From Azospirillaceae bacterium (GTDB lineage: Bacteria; Pseudomonadota; Alphaproteobacteria; Azospirillales; Azospirillaceae): a DNA stretch of 48,384 nt. The stretch lies in NCBI GenBank assembly GCA_028281465.1, contig JANQJV010000374.1, forward strand, positions 1-48,384, read 5' to 3'. Below the pieces are notes generated by a model that was given only the letters and a program-made list of their open reading frames with translations, had not been told where the DNA came from and ran no database searches. The position numbers and the translations under genes were made by a program. Below are positions 24,543-32,410 of the stretch, piece after piece; the stretch's first letter is position 1, and every line of letters begins with the position of its first letter.

Positions 24543-26242
24543 CACGACACCGATACCCTGTGTCTTTCTCGCATCAATGCCACCGTTTGCATGATTTGCG
24601 CGTCGCGCTCCGCCCTTTCCCATCCCGACGCGCCGGCAACGACATCGGCAACCTCTTCAATCGCCGCACGCGACGTTCGCCCTTCGAAGGCCATCAAGGT
24701 CCGCCGCAGCACGACATCCTCAAGTCTGCTAACCCGCTCGGTCCGGCAAACAAGCTCAATCTCGGCCGGACAATAGCCCTCAAGTGATTGAAAACGCCGC
24801 TCGTCACGGCCTTCTGCCTGCGCGAATGCGCTCGCTTTGGCGCCATAGCGTTCAACAAGAACGGTGCATCGCGCCACATCGACCCCGGTCTTACTCGCCA
24901 TCTCCTGTATCCAATCATCACGTTTGGCTTGCGTTTCAGGCAGATCTCGGGCGCCGCCGATCGGTAAGCGATCCGTGCCAATGCGTCGTTTGCACCCGTA
25001 AAGGGGAAGAATCGCGTCGGTAACCTGCTCGGCAAACGCTCGATAGGTTGTCCATTTCCCGCCAATTAGCGTTACCGTCTCAAACGGTCTGCTCGCCTCC
25101 GGCGCGTAGCGGTTGAACCGGTGATCGCGGCTGATCGCACCCGATGCCCTGACCTTATCGTCCTGAAAGGGCAGCGGCCGCACCCCTGCCATCGTGAAGA
25201 CACTGTCCTCGTCCCGCCAGTCCACACTTGGCAATACGGGCCGCAGCACATCAAAAATGTACTGGACCTCGGCTTCGGTATAGTCGCGGTCGTCGGGATC
25301 ATCCGTGCGCACATCGGTCGTGCCGACATAGACATGCGAAGCGTCCAGCGGCAAGACGAGGCAGGCTCGAAAATCATCGGTCTCGAAATAGAGCATTCGC
25401 CCGCCCAAATCGGCCGCAAGCTGCGGATTGCGCATGACCATATGCGTTCCGCGCGTGCCTCCCATCAGCCGACCGGGAATTTCCAGATCTTTGTGCACTC
25501 GGTCGACCCAGGCACCTGACGCGTTGATCACCAGTTTCGGCGGCACCCTGTATTCTTTGCCCGATAGCTTGTCGTGGAGCGTGACGCGTCCATCCTTCAG
25601 ACGCCCCGCTGCCATGTAGGGCAAGGCCATCGCTTCAGCGCAATCGCTTTCCGCATCCGCGATGAGTTCGAGCACCAGCCGCTCGGGATGGGTGATGCGT
25701 GCATCATAGTATTCCGCCACCGCTTTTACGTCGGGCGCCAGCGCAGACATCTCTCGTCGAGCATGCCGCGCGCTCATGATCCGGTGACGAGGCATGCTGC
25801 GATGCTTTCGATCAAACCAATCATAGGCTTTCAGCCCAAGCGCCACGGGGATCGCGCCCTTTCGTCCGGGCGTCTTCTTGAGCCGGAAAAACCGCAACGC
25901 CGCCGACAGCGCGCCGCCATGCCAGCTTCGAAGCGGTATCCAGACCGGCTGCGGGTGTACGACGTGAGGCGCGTTCTTCAAGAGCAGATTGCGCTCGGTC
26001 AGTGCCTCGCGGACAAGCCCCGTTTCGCCCGTTTCCAGATAACGCAGCCCGCCATGTATCAGACGCGACGGCGCCGCGCTGGTTCCCGAGGCAAAATCGC
26101 CGGCTTCCACGAGCAACGCCGGCACGCCCTGAGCAGCAAGGTCACGGAACACGCCCACCCCGTTGATGCCGCCGCCAATGATCAGCAAATCGGGTATCGC
26201 CCCCGCACGCAAGCGCTCCAGCAAATCCGACCTTGTCAGCAT
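24542..26242 (-). CDS. glpD: Glycerol-3-phosphate dehydrogenase (FAD, GlpD family)
   Basis: The 566-residue flavoprotein opens with the dinucleotide-binding motif LLIIGGGINGVGVFRDLAAQG (GGGINGxG is typical of GlpD), then GTSAAPSRLIHGGLRYLE, LVINASGAWVD, RGTHMV, YVGTTDVRTDDP, FTMAGVRPLP and TLIGGKWTTYR, and ends with a GlpD-type helical C-terminal domain. It normally oxidises glycerol-3-phosphate to dihydroxyacetone phosphate and feeds electrons to ubiquinone. ATG 26242 follows AGGAGGT. It is divergent from an FGGY kinase that should make its phosphorylated substrate; because that kinase is not of GlpK type, the true substrate may be another polyol phosphate. Confidence 0.9.
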   Translation of the reverse strand: MLTRSDLLERLRAGAIPDLLIIGGGINGVGVFRDLAAQGVPALLVEAGDFASGTSAAPSRLIHGGLRYLETGETGLVREALTERNLLLKNAPHVVHPQPVWIPLRSWHGGALSAALRFFRLKKTPGRKGAIPVALGLKAYDWFDRKHRSMPRHRIMSARHARREMSALAPDVKAVAEYYDARITHPERLVLELIADAESDCAEAMALPYMAAGRLKDGRVTLHDKLSGKEYRVPPKLVINASGAWVDRVHKDLEIPGRLMGGTRGTHMVMRNPQLAADLGGRMLYFETDDFRACLVLPLDASHVYVGTTDVRTDDPDDRDYTEAEVQYIFDVLRPVLPSVDWRDEDSVFTMAGVRPLPFQDDKVRASGAISRDHRFNRYAPEASRPFETVTLIGGKWTTYRAFAEQVTDAILPLYGCKRRIGTDRLPIGGARDLPETQAKRDDWIQEMASKTGVDVARCTVLVERYGAKASAFAQAEGRDERRFQSLEGYCPAEIELVCRTERVSRLEDVVLRRTLMAFEGRTSRAAIEEVADVVAGASGWERAERDAQIMQTVALMRERHRVSVS

Positions 26243-26304
26243 TCCGGCTACCTCCTGACAGTCGGTTCTCGAGATGCTCGGACAAGATTGCGCCCATTAA
26301 TTGG

Positions 26305-26317
26305 TAATGACAAGTTG
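26305..26317 (+). promoter_or_regulatory. Direct repeat copy 1, candidate operator of the polyol locus
   Basis: TAATGACAAGTTG recurs with one difference as TAATTACAAGTTG at 26427-26439 within the 230 bases between glpD and the kinase gene. This copy lies 63 bases upstream of glpD. Two near-identical 13-mers in a divergent promoter region fit binding by the adjacent GntR regulator. Confidence 0.4.
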
Positions 26318-26391
26318 ATCCTCGGCGATTGCGGCATTGTTTTGCATTGCAGCATCAATATCGTTGAACTGCCACATTTCTCATAGAGCGC

Positions 26392-26419
26392 TTGACATGC
26401 TACGAACGGTCGATACTTT
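26392..26419 (+). promoter_or_regulatory. Candidate sigma-70 promoter for the kinase-ABC operon
   Basis: TTGACA (26392-26397) and TACTTT (26414-26419) are spaced by 16 bases, about 80 bases before the kinase start. The -35 hexamer is a consensus match; the -10 is a weaker match. The second direct repeat copy begins 7 bases after the -10, where a bound repressor would block initiation. Confidence 0.45.
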
Positions 26420-26426
26420 CAAGTCA

Positions 26427-26439
26427 TAATTACAAGTTG
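26427..26439 (+). promoter_or_regulatory. Direct repeat copy 2, candidate operator overlapping the transcription start
   Basis: TAATTACAAGTTG matches copy 1 at 12 of 13 bases and lies just downstream of the candidate -10 element, a typical repressor position. Confidence 0.4.
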
Positions 26440-26472
26440 GCGGGCTACTGGCTCGACGACGGGGAGGAAATG

Positions 26473-28011
26473 ATGGGTGATTGCCTGATCGGCATTGATG
26501 CCGGAGGCACAATGACGAAGGCTGCGCTCTTCGACCTGCAGGGTCGGGAGAAAGCCAGCGCCCACAGCAGAAATGTTACGACGTTTCCTCAGCTTGGTTG
26601 GACCGAGCGGGACCCTGAAGGCATGTGGCGCGCTGCCGCCAGCGCGATTTCAACCGTGTTGCAACAAAGCGGGACGGACCCGGCCGACATTGCCGCGATC
26701 AGCGTCTCAGGCTATGGCAGCGGGCTTTTTTTGCTGGACCGGGAGGGAAACCCGGCTCGCCCGGGCATAGTCTCTACGGATGGTCGTGCCGCCAGCCTGG
26801 TCGCCGAGTGGACGGCGGACGGACGTACCGAGCAGGTCGCAAAGCTGGTCAACCAGTCCGTTTGGCCAGGACAAAGCCTGGCGCTGCTGGGATGGCTGCA
26901 TCGCCACGAGCCGGAGGTCGTCGAGCGAACCCATACCGTTTCGTTCTGCAAAGACTTCTTGCGCATGAGACTTTGCGGCGATGTGTCGACGGATTTCACC
27001 GATGCCGGCAGCGCGGGACTGATCGATGTCAGCACCGGAACCTATTCGCAGGAAGCGCTTGGACTGCTGGGCATGGAAGCCTGGAACTCCAGGATGCCGC
27101 AGATCGGGCCATCGGATGAAGTGTCAGGCCATATCAGCGCCGAGGCGGCCGGACTTACCGGGCTGAAGCAAGGCACGCCCGTGGTGCGCGGCACAGTGGA
27201 TATGTCGGCCTCGGCCATGGCATCTCTTCTTACCGATCCTTCGCAGATGAGCGTGGTCGCCGGCACGTTTTCGATTGCCACAACCCTGCATCAGACCACG
27301 CCCAAGATGAACACGATACCAATGCTGCAATTCGCCTATCCACTGGGCGGCTGGCTAGCGGTTCAGGGCTCGGCCACTTCGGCATCAAATTTGGAATGGG
27401 TGGTCAAGACGCTTCTGCAACAGGGCGGGGAGCAAGAGGGCGGCGATGTCTACGACACCATCAACGCTGCGGTGAAACGGGTCATGGGCAAGCACACCAA
27501 TGCGATGTTCTTCCCTTACCTGTTCGGCGGTCCCGAAGGCGCGCCGGCCGGCCTTGTCGGCATAACCGCGCGCACCGATTTCGACAAGGCGATGCTGGCG
27601 ATCTTCGAGGGCATCGTCTTTGCTCACAAGAGCGACATCGATGCCGCGCTGTCGGGCAGCGACGCCGCATCCGCCTCTGTGATCCGCATGACCGGCGGCG
27701 CGTCCAAGAGCCCCTATTGGTCGCAGATGTTCGCCGACATTCTCGGCCTTCCGGTCGAAGTGCCCGAAGGCTCCGAGTTTGGCGCCCTGGGCACGGCGAT
27801 GTGCGCGGCGGCCGGCATTGGCGCCTATCCCTCGCTCGAAGAGGCTGTCAACGGCATGGCCGGGATCGCGCGCCGCCATGAGGTCAACGCGCAAGCGGGC
27901 AACGTCCATCTCGCGAAATACCCCAGGTACTGCGCTTTGCGCGATGCCATGGCGCAGGCCATGATCGCAACCGAGCCCGCCGCCGACGCCCGGGAGCCGG
28001 CCCATGCTTGA
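26473..28011 (+). CDS. FGGY-family carbohydrate/polyol kinase, LyxK-like
   Basis: The 512-residue kinase has the N-terminal phosphate loop GIDAGGTMTKAALFD, a PQLGWTERDPEGMW segment, ISVSGYGSGLFLLD, the catalytic region VRGTVDMSASA (general-base aspartate), the second nucleotide motif VVAGTFSIA and MTGGASKSPYWSQMFAD. The GWTERD, GLFLLD and NLEW stretches resemble L-xylulose kinase LyxK rather than glycerol kinase. ATG 26473 is placed 5 bases after GGAGG; ATG 26470 is also possible. It is divergent from glpD and overlaps the first ATPase gene by 8 bases, so it should phosphorylate the compound imported by this ABC system. The substrate could be a tetritol, pentitol or glycerol. Confidence 0.85.
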   Translation: MGDCLIGIDAGGTMTKAALFDLQGREKASAHSRNVTTFPQLGWTERDPEGMWRAAASAISTVLQQSGTDPADIAAISVSGYGSGLFLLDREGNPARPGIVSTDGRAASLVAEWTADGRTEQVAKLVNQSVWPGQSLALLGWLHRHEPEVVERTHTVSFCKDFLRMRLCGDVSTDFTDAGSAGLIDVSTGTYSQEALGLLGMEAWNSRMPQIGPSDEVSGHISAEAAGLTGLKQGTPVVRGTVDMSASAMASLLTDPSQMSVVAGTFSIATTLHQTTPKMNTIPMLQFAYPLGGWLAVQGSATSASNLEWVVKTLLQQGGEQEGGDVYDTINAAVKRVMGKHTNAMFFPYLFGGPEGAPAGLVGITARTDFDKAMLAIFEGIVFAHKSDIDAALSGSDAASASVIRMTGGASKSPYWSQMFADILGLPVEVPEGSEFGALGTAMCAAAGIGAYPSLEEAVNGMAGIARRHEVNAQAGNVHLAKYPRYCALRDAMAQAMIATEPAADAREPAHA

Positions 28012-29089
28012 GCTGCGCGGCGTTTCCAAGACGGTTCTGGGCAAGCCCCACATCCACACGACCGATCTGACCTTTCAGTCGGGCACGATGAACGTGCTGC
28101 TTGGCCCGACATTGTCGGGCAAGACGACCTTGATGCGCTTGATGGCGGGGCTCGATGAACCGACTGAAGGAACCATCCACGCGCATGGCAAGGACGTAAC
28201 GGGCGTCAAGGTCCAGGACCGCAAGATCGCCATGGTCTACCAGCAGTTCATCAACTATCCCAACATGACAGTCTACGAGAACATCGCCTCGCCCATGCGC
28301 CTTATGGGCAAAAGCAAAGCCGAAATGGACAAGGCGGTGCGCGGTACCGCGGACATGCTGCGGCTGACGCCGATGCTGGACCGCAAACCGCTGGAGTTGT
28401 CGGGCGGCCAGCAGCAGCGCTGCGCCCTTGCGCGTGCGCTGGTCAAGGACAGCGATCTCGTTCTGCTCGACGAGCCGCTCGCCAATCTGGACTACAAGCT
28501 GCGCGAGGAATTGCGCGAGGAAATCCCGAAGATCTTCCAGGAAAGCGGCGCGATCTTCGTCTATGCGACGACCGAACCGGAAGAAGCACTACTGCTCGGC
28601 GGCAACACCGCGACATTGTGGGAAGGCCGCATCACGCAATTCGGACCAGCCCCCGAGGTTTACCGCAATCCAAAGGATGCCGTCACGGCGCGGGTTTATT
28701 CCGATCCGCCGATGAATTTCGCCCCCTGCAGCAAGCAGGGCAATTCGCTGAGCTTTGGCGAGGGCATCGAGGCCCCGGCCGACGGTCCCTTCGCCACCTT
28801 GTCCGACGGTCAGTACCAGGCCGGTTTCCGGCCGAACCATCTCAGACTGGAGGCGCGATCCGCTTCAGCCGTGCCTTTCCGCTGCACGCTGGGCATCGCC
28901 GAGATTACCGGATCGGAAACCTTCCTCCATCTGAGGCACGGGCAAGACAACTGGGTCGCGCTCATTCATGTCGCCCACCATTTCGAGCCCGGCAGCGAAA
29001 TCGATCTGTGGCTCGAACCCGAACATGTTTACCTGTTTGACGCGGACGGAGCGCTTGTCCAGACCGCGGCCTATGCGGCGGCAGCGTGA
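28004..29089 (+). CDS. glpS: Glp-type ABC ATPase lacking the switch histidine (GlpS-like)
   Basis: The 361-residue ATPase has Walker A GPTLSGKTT (34-42; the usual SGCGKS is altered), a Q-loop in MVYQQFINYPNM, an intact signature LSGGQQQR (132-139) and Walker B LVLLDEPLANLD (152-163). At the switch position VTHDQ is replaced by ATTEP, so Thr190 takes the place of the histidine needed for efficient hydrolysis. Its own ATP site is therefore probably weak, while its signature can complete the partner's site. It pairs with the ATPase encoded 8 bases downstream. The name follows the rhizobial glycerol ABC operon glpSTPQUV, whose order is kept here. Confidence 0.85.
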   Translation: MLELRGVSKTVLGKPHIHTTDLTFQSGTMNVLLGPTLSGKTTLMRLMAGLDEPTEGTIHAHGKDVTGVKVQDRKIAMVYQQFINYPNMTVYENIASPMRLMGKSKAEMDKAVRGTADMLRLTPMLDRKPLELSGGQQQRCALARALVKDSDLVLLDEPLANLDYKLREELREEIPKIFQESGAIFVYATTEPEEALLLGGNTATLWEGRITQFGPAPEVYRNPKDAVTARVYSDPPMNFAPCSKQGNSLSFGEGIEAPADGPFATLSDGQYQAGFRPNHLRLEARSASAVPFRCTLGIAEITGSETFLHLRHGQDNWVALIHVAHHFEPGSEIDLWLEPEHVYLFDADGALVQTAAYAAAA

Positions 29090-29097
29090 GGCGATAA

Positions 29098-30183
29098 ATG
29101 GCCCGTATCGAACTCAGCGACCTCGCTCACAGCTACCTCTCCCGGCCAAGGGACGAAGAGGATTACGCGCTCAAGACCATCGATCTGGCCTGGGATGACG
29201 GCGGCGCATATGCGCTTTTGGGTGCCTCCGGCTGCGGCAAGTCCACGCTGCTCAACATTATCTCGGGCCTCCTCGTGCCGACGCGCGGCAAAGTACTGTT
29301 CGACGGAACAGACATGACCGAAGCTCCGACGTCGGCGCGCAACATCGCCCAGGTCTTTCAGTTTCCCGTCGTCTACGACACGATGAGCGTCCGAGACAAT
29401 CTGGCCTTCCCGCTGCGCAATCGCAGGATGGAGGCCGACTATATCCGCGAGCGGGTCGCCAAGGTCTCCAGAATGATCGGCATGGAGGATCAGCTCGCCC
29501 GCAAGGCGCGCGGGCTGACCGCTGATGAGAAGCAGAAGATTTCGCTGGGCCGCGGCATGGTGCGCGAGGACGTCAACGCCATCCTCTTTGACGAGCCGCT
29601 GACGGTGATTGATCCGCACATGAAGTGGGAGTTGCGCACGCAACTGCGCCAGTTGCACGACGAATTCGGTCACACCATGATCTATGTGACGCATGACCAG
29701 ACCGAAGCGATGACATTCGCCGACAAGGTTGTGGTCATGCATGATGGCCGCGTCGTGCAACTGGGCACGCCCGATGAATTGTTCGAAAGGCCTGGCCACA
29801 CCTTTGTGGGATACTTCATCGGCTCGCCCGGCATGAACCTGCTGGATGCCGAGATCGACGGCTCGAATGCGATCGTTGCAGGCCATGTGATCCCGCTGGC
29901 CGGCCACTACGCCAAACCGGACGGCCGCACGAAGATCGGAATTCGCCCGGAATTCGTGAGCTTCACCGACAAGGGCGGCATACCGGTGAATGTGACGCGG
30001 GTCGAAGATGTCGGACGGCATCGCATCGTGCGCGCCGAACTGGCGGGCACGCCGCTCAACGCGGTGTTGCTGGAACAGGCGCCGATGCTTGCTGATACCA
30101 GCCATGTGATCTTTCCCCCCGAACAGATCGGCGTGTTCGTTGACGATTGGCGTGTCGAACCGCAATCGGGAGGTGCGGCCTGA
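29098..30183 (+). CDS. glpT: Glp-type ABC ATPase with degenerate signature motif (GlpT-like)
   Basis: The 361-residue ATPase has a canonical Walker A GASGCGKST (42-50), Walker B AILFDE (161-166) and switch histidine VTHDQTEAM (His199). The signature, normally LSGGQQQR, reads LTADEKQK (140-147), so it cannot close the partner's ATP site in the standard way. This complements the GlpS-like partner, which has the signature but not the histidine. A C-terminal regulatory domain from about residue 240 is present. Its stop overlaps the start of the first permease (TGATG). This glpT is an ABC ATPase, unrelated to the E. coli glycerol-3-phosphate antiporter of the same name. Confidence 0.85.
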   Translation: MARIELSDLAHSYLSRPRDEEDYALKTIDLAWDDGGAYALLGASGCGKSTLLNIISGLLVPTRGKVLFDGTDMTEAPTSARNIAQVFQFPVVYDTMSVRDNLAFPLRNRRMEADYIRERVAKVSRMIGMEDQLARKARGLTADEKQKISLGRGMVREDVNAILFDEPLTVIDPHMKWELRTQLRQLHDEFGHTMIYVTHDQTEAMTFADKVVVMHDGRVVQLGTPDELFERPGHTFVGYFIGSPGMNLLDAEIDGSNAIVAGHVIPLAGHYAKPDGRTKIGIRPEFVSFTDKGGIPVNVTRVEDVGRHRIVRAELAGTPLNAVLLEQAPMLADTSHVIFPPEQIGVFVDDWRVEPQSGGAA

Positions 30184-31058
30184 TGGAAAAGACGCGGAAC
30201 AATCGCGCCTGGTTCATGGTGCTGCCGGTTTTGGCCCTGGTCGCCTTTTCGGCGGTCATCCCGCTGATGACGGTTGTGAATTATGCGTTCAACGACACCT
30301 TCGGCAACAACGTCTTCTTCTGGGTCGGCGTTGAATGGTTCGAGGAAGTTCTGGGTTCGGACCGGATGTGGGACGCGCTGCAACGCCAGTTGATCTTCTC
30401 GGCCGCCGTCCTCGCCATCGAGGTCCCGCTGGGTATCGCGGTCGCGCTCGCGATGCCCAAAAAAGGCATATGGGCGTCAGTGTGCCTTGTCCTGATGGCG
30501 CTGCCGCTTCTGATCCCGTGGAACGTCGTGGGCACGATCTGGCAGGTGTTTACGCGGATTGATATCGGTCTTCTCGGCTCCACGCTCCATCAATTGGGCA
30601 TTGACTTCAACATCGGTCAGAACGCCGGTGCTGCCTGGGCGACCGTGATCATGATGGATGTCTGGCACTGGACCTCGCTGGTCGTGCTGCTGGCCTATGC
30701 CGGACTGCAGGCAATCCCGGACGCCTACTACCAGGCCGCAAAGATCGACCAGGCCGGCCGCTGGGCCGTCTTCCGCTATGTCGAACTGCCAAAGCTCAAG
30801 GGCGTGCTGCTGATCGCGATCCTGCTGCGCTTCATGGATAGCTTCATGATCTATACCGAGCCTTTCGTCGTGACCGGCGGCGGTCCCGGCTCCACAACCA
30901 CCTTCTTGTCGATCGACCTGGTCAAGATGGCGCTGGGGCAGTTCGACCTTGGGCCCGCTGCCGCGTTCTCCATCATGTACTTCCTGGTAATCCTGCTGAT
31001 CAGCTGGATCTTCTACACAATCATGATGAACCTCGACCGGCAGGAGCGGCCCCGATGA
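30183..31058 (+). CDS. glpP: Glp-type ABC permease (GlpP-like)
   Basis: The 291-residue inner-membrane permease starts at ATG 30183 within the TGATG junction; the longer frame from 30147 is unlikely. It has about six transmembrane helices, WVGVEWFEEVLG in the first periplasmic loop and the ATPase-contacting segment YYQAAKIDQAGRWAVF. It pairs with the next permease (ATGA overlap). A close paralogue of equal length lies on the opposite strand at 22640-23515. Confidence 0.9.
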   Translation: MEKTRNNRAWFMVLPVLALVAFSAVIPLMTVVNYAFNDTFGNNVFFWVGVEWFEEVLGSDRMWDALQRQLIFSAAVLAIEVPLGIAVALAMPKKGIWASVCLVLMALPLLIPWNVVGTIWQVFTRIDIGLLGSTLHQLGIDFNIGQNAGAAWATVIMMDVWHWTSLVVLLAYAGLQAIPDAYYQAAKIDQAGRWAVFRYVELPKLKGVLLIAILLRFMDSFMIYTEPFVVTGGGPGSTTTFLSIDLVKMALGQFDLGPAAAFSIMYFLVILLISWIFYTIMMNLDRQERPR

Positions 31059-31930
31059 CCACTGTCGCCGGAACCGATCTCCGCGCCGCGCCCGCGGTTC
31101 GCAGCAGAGCCACGGACAATCCTCAACTGCGCAGGCTTGTCTCCTATATCGTGCTGATCGGCTATCTGCTGTTCCTGCTTGTCCCGATCTACTGGCTCAT
31201 CAATATGAGCTTCAAGGACAATGTCGAAATCCTCAATCAATTGACGCTGCTTCCGGCCGAACCGACAACCGGCAACTATGCGGAAATCCTCACCGATCCG
31301 ACCTGGTATATGGGCTATGTGCACTCGCTGACCTACGTGGTCATGAACACGGTCATCAGCCTGTGCGTGGCTCTGCCAGCCGCTTACGCCTTTTCGCGCT
31401 ACAGCTTCGTTGGCGACAAGCACCTGTTTTTCTGGCTGCTCACCAACCGAATGGCGCCGCCGGCCGTTTTCGTGCTGCCCTTCTTCCAGCTCTACTCTTC
31501 CATAGGCCTGTTTGACACGCACATCGCGGTGGCGCTGGCGCATTGCCTGTTCAACATTCCGCTGGCCGTGTGGATCCTTGAAGGCTTCATGCGCGGCGTG
31601 CCGAAGGAAATCGACGAGACGGCCTATATCGACGGGTATTCCTGGGGCCGGTTCTTCGTGCGCATCTTCATGCCGTTGATCTCGTCGGGCATCGGTGTCG
31701 CCGCTTTTTTCTGCTTCATGTTCTCCTGGGTTGATCTGCTGCTGTCGCGCACGCTGACCTCGACCGAGGTCAAGACGATCGGCGTGGCGATGACGCGAAC
31801 GTCGTCGGCCACCGGGCTGGATTACGGCACGCTTGCAGCCGCCGGCGTGCTCACCATCATTCCCGGCGCGCTCGTGATCTGGTTCGTGCGCAATTACATC
31901 GCCAAGGGCTTTGCCCTAGGACGGGTGTGA
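31055..31930 (+). CDS. glpQ: Glp-type ABC permease (GlpQ-like)
   Basis: The 291-residue permease has a 35-residue cytoplasmic leader, then about six transmembrane segments, the PKEIDETAYIDGYSWGRFF coupling loop and the family end WFVRNYIAKGFALGRV. It overlaps glpP by ATGA and the DUF2160 gene by TGATG. A paralogue without the long leader lies at 21852-22643. The name refers to the rhizobial glp ABC operon, not to the periplasmic phosphodiesterase GlpQ. Confidence 0.9.
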   Translation: MTTVAGTDLRAAPAVRSRATDNPQLRRLVSYIVLIGYLLFLLVPIYWLINMSFKDNVEILNQLTLLPAEPTTGNYAEILTDPTWYMGYVHSLTYVVMNTVISLCVALPAAYAFSRYSFVGDKHLFFWLLTNRMAPPAVFVLPFFQLYSSIGLFDTHIAVALAHCLFNIPLAVWILEGFMRGVPKEIDETAYIDGYSWGRFFVRIFMPLISSGIGVAAFFCFMFSWVDLLLSRTLTSTEVKTIGVAMTRTSSATGLDYGTLAAAGVLTIIPGALVIWFVRNYIAKGFALGRV

Positions 31931-32331
31931 TGATGCAACAACGCTGGAACATCATCTACATCCTGGTCGCGGCCTTCCTGCTTGCGATCCTTCCTTTCCT
32001 GATCTGGGCGGTGCCCCGGGATGGAGACGAGTGGCTGTGGACCGAGCAGATGATCGAAGGCGGCTGGATGGCCTGGTCGTTCCCGGTTGCTTTGTTCTTC
32101 TGGGCCATCGGCACGATACTGATCCTCTTCACGCTACTCGCCATCCGGTTTCCCGAAACGCCACGCGTTGGAATCCTGGGCATCGAAACGACGCGAGGGG
32201 ATAGGCTTTTCATCACCCTGCTCGGCTCGGCATTCATCAATCTTGCATGGCTTGGCCTGGACATCGGGCCACAACCGTGGGCGCTGGCGGCCTGCGGTGT
32301 CTATGCGGCACTCGTTTTCTGGAAGGTCTGA
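31930..32331 (+). CDS. glpU: DUF2160 small membrane protein (GlpU-like)
   Basis: The 133-residue protein has three or four hydrophobic segments (about 8-25, 46-72, 88-104 and 112-130) and the WTEQMIEGGWMAWSFPVALF motif typical of DUF2160 proteins. These occur almost only between the permease and binding-protein genes of glpSTPQUV-type operons; the function is unknown, possibly an accessory subunit of the transporter. It starts in the TGATG overlap with glpQ. Confidence 0.85.
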   Translation: MMQQRWNIIYILVAAFLLAILPFLIWAVPRDGDEWLWTEQMIEGGWMAWSFPVALFFWAIGTILILFTLLAIRFPETPRVGILGIETTRGDRLFITLLGSAFINLAWLGLDIGPQPWALAACGVYAALVFWKV

Positions 32332-32410
32332 CAAGTCAATTACTCAACGTTTCCTAGAAGAGAAGCGGGCTCATCATCAACGCAAGGGTTCTAGCTCAAA
32401 GGAGGGTGAT

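Noticed and set aside
29071..30165. 364-residue minus-strand frame opposite the GlpT-like ATPase
   Set aside because: It is fully antisense to an ATPase with Walker motifs in the other direction and matches nothing known.
32168..32410. Longer start for the GlpV-like protein
   Set aside because: The extension overlaps the DUF2160 gene in another frame and would hide the signal peptide; the AAGGAGG site points to ATG 32411.
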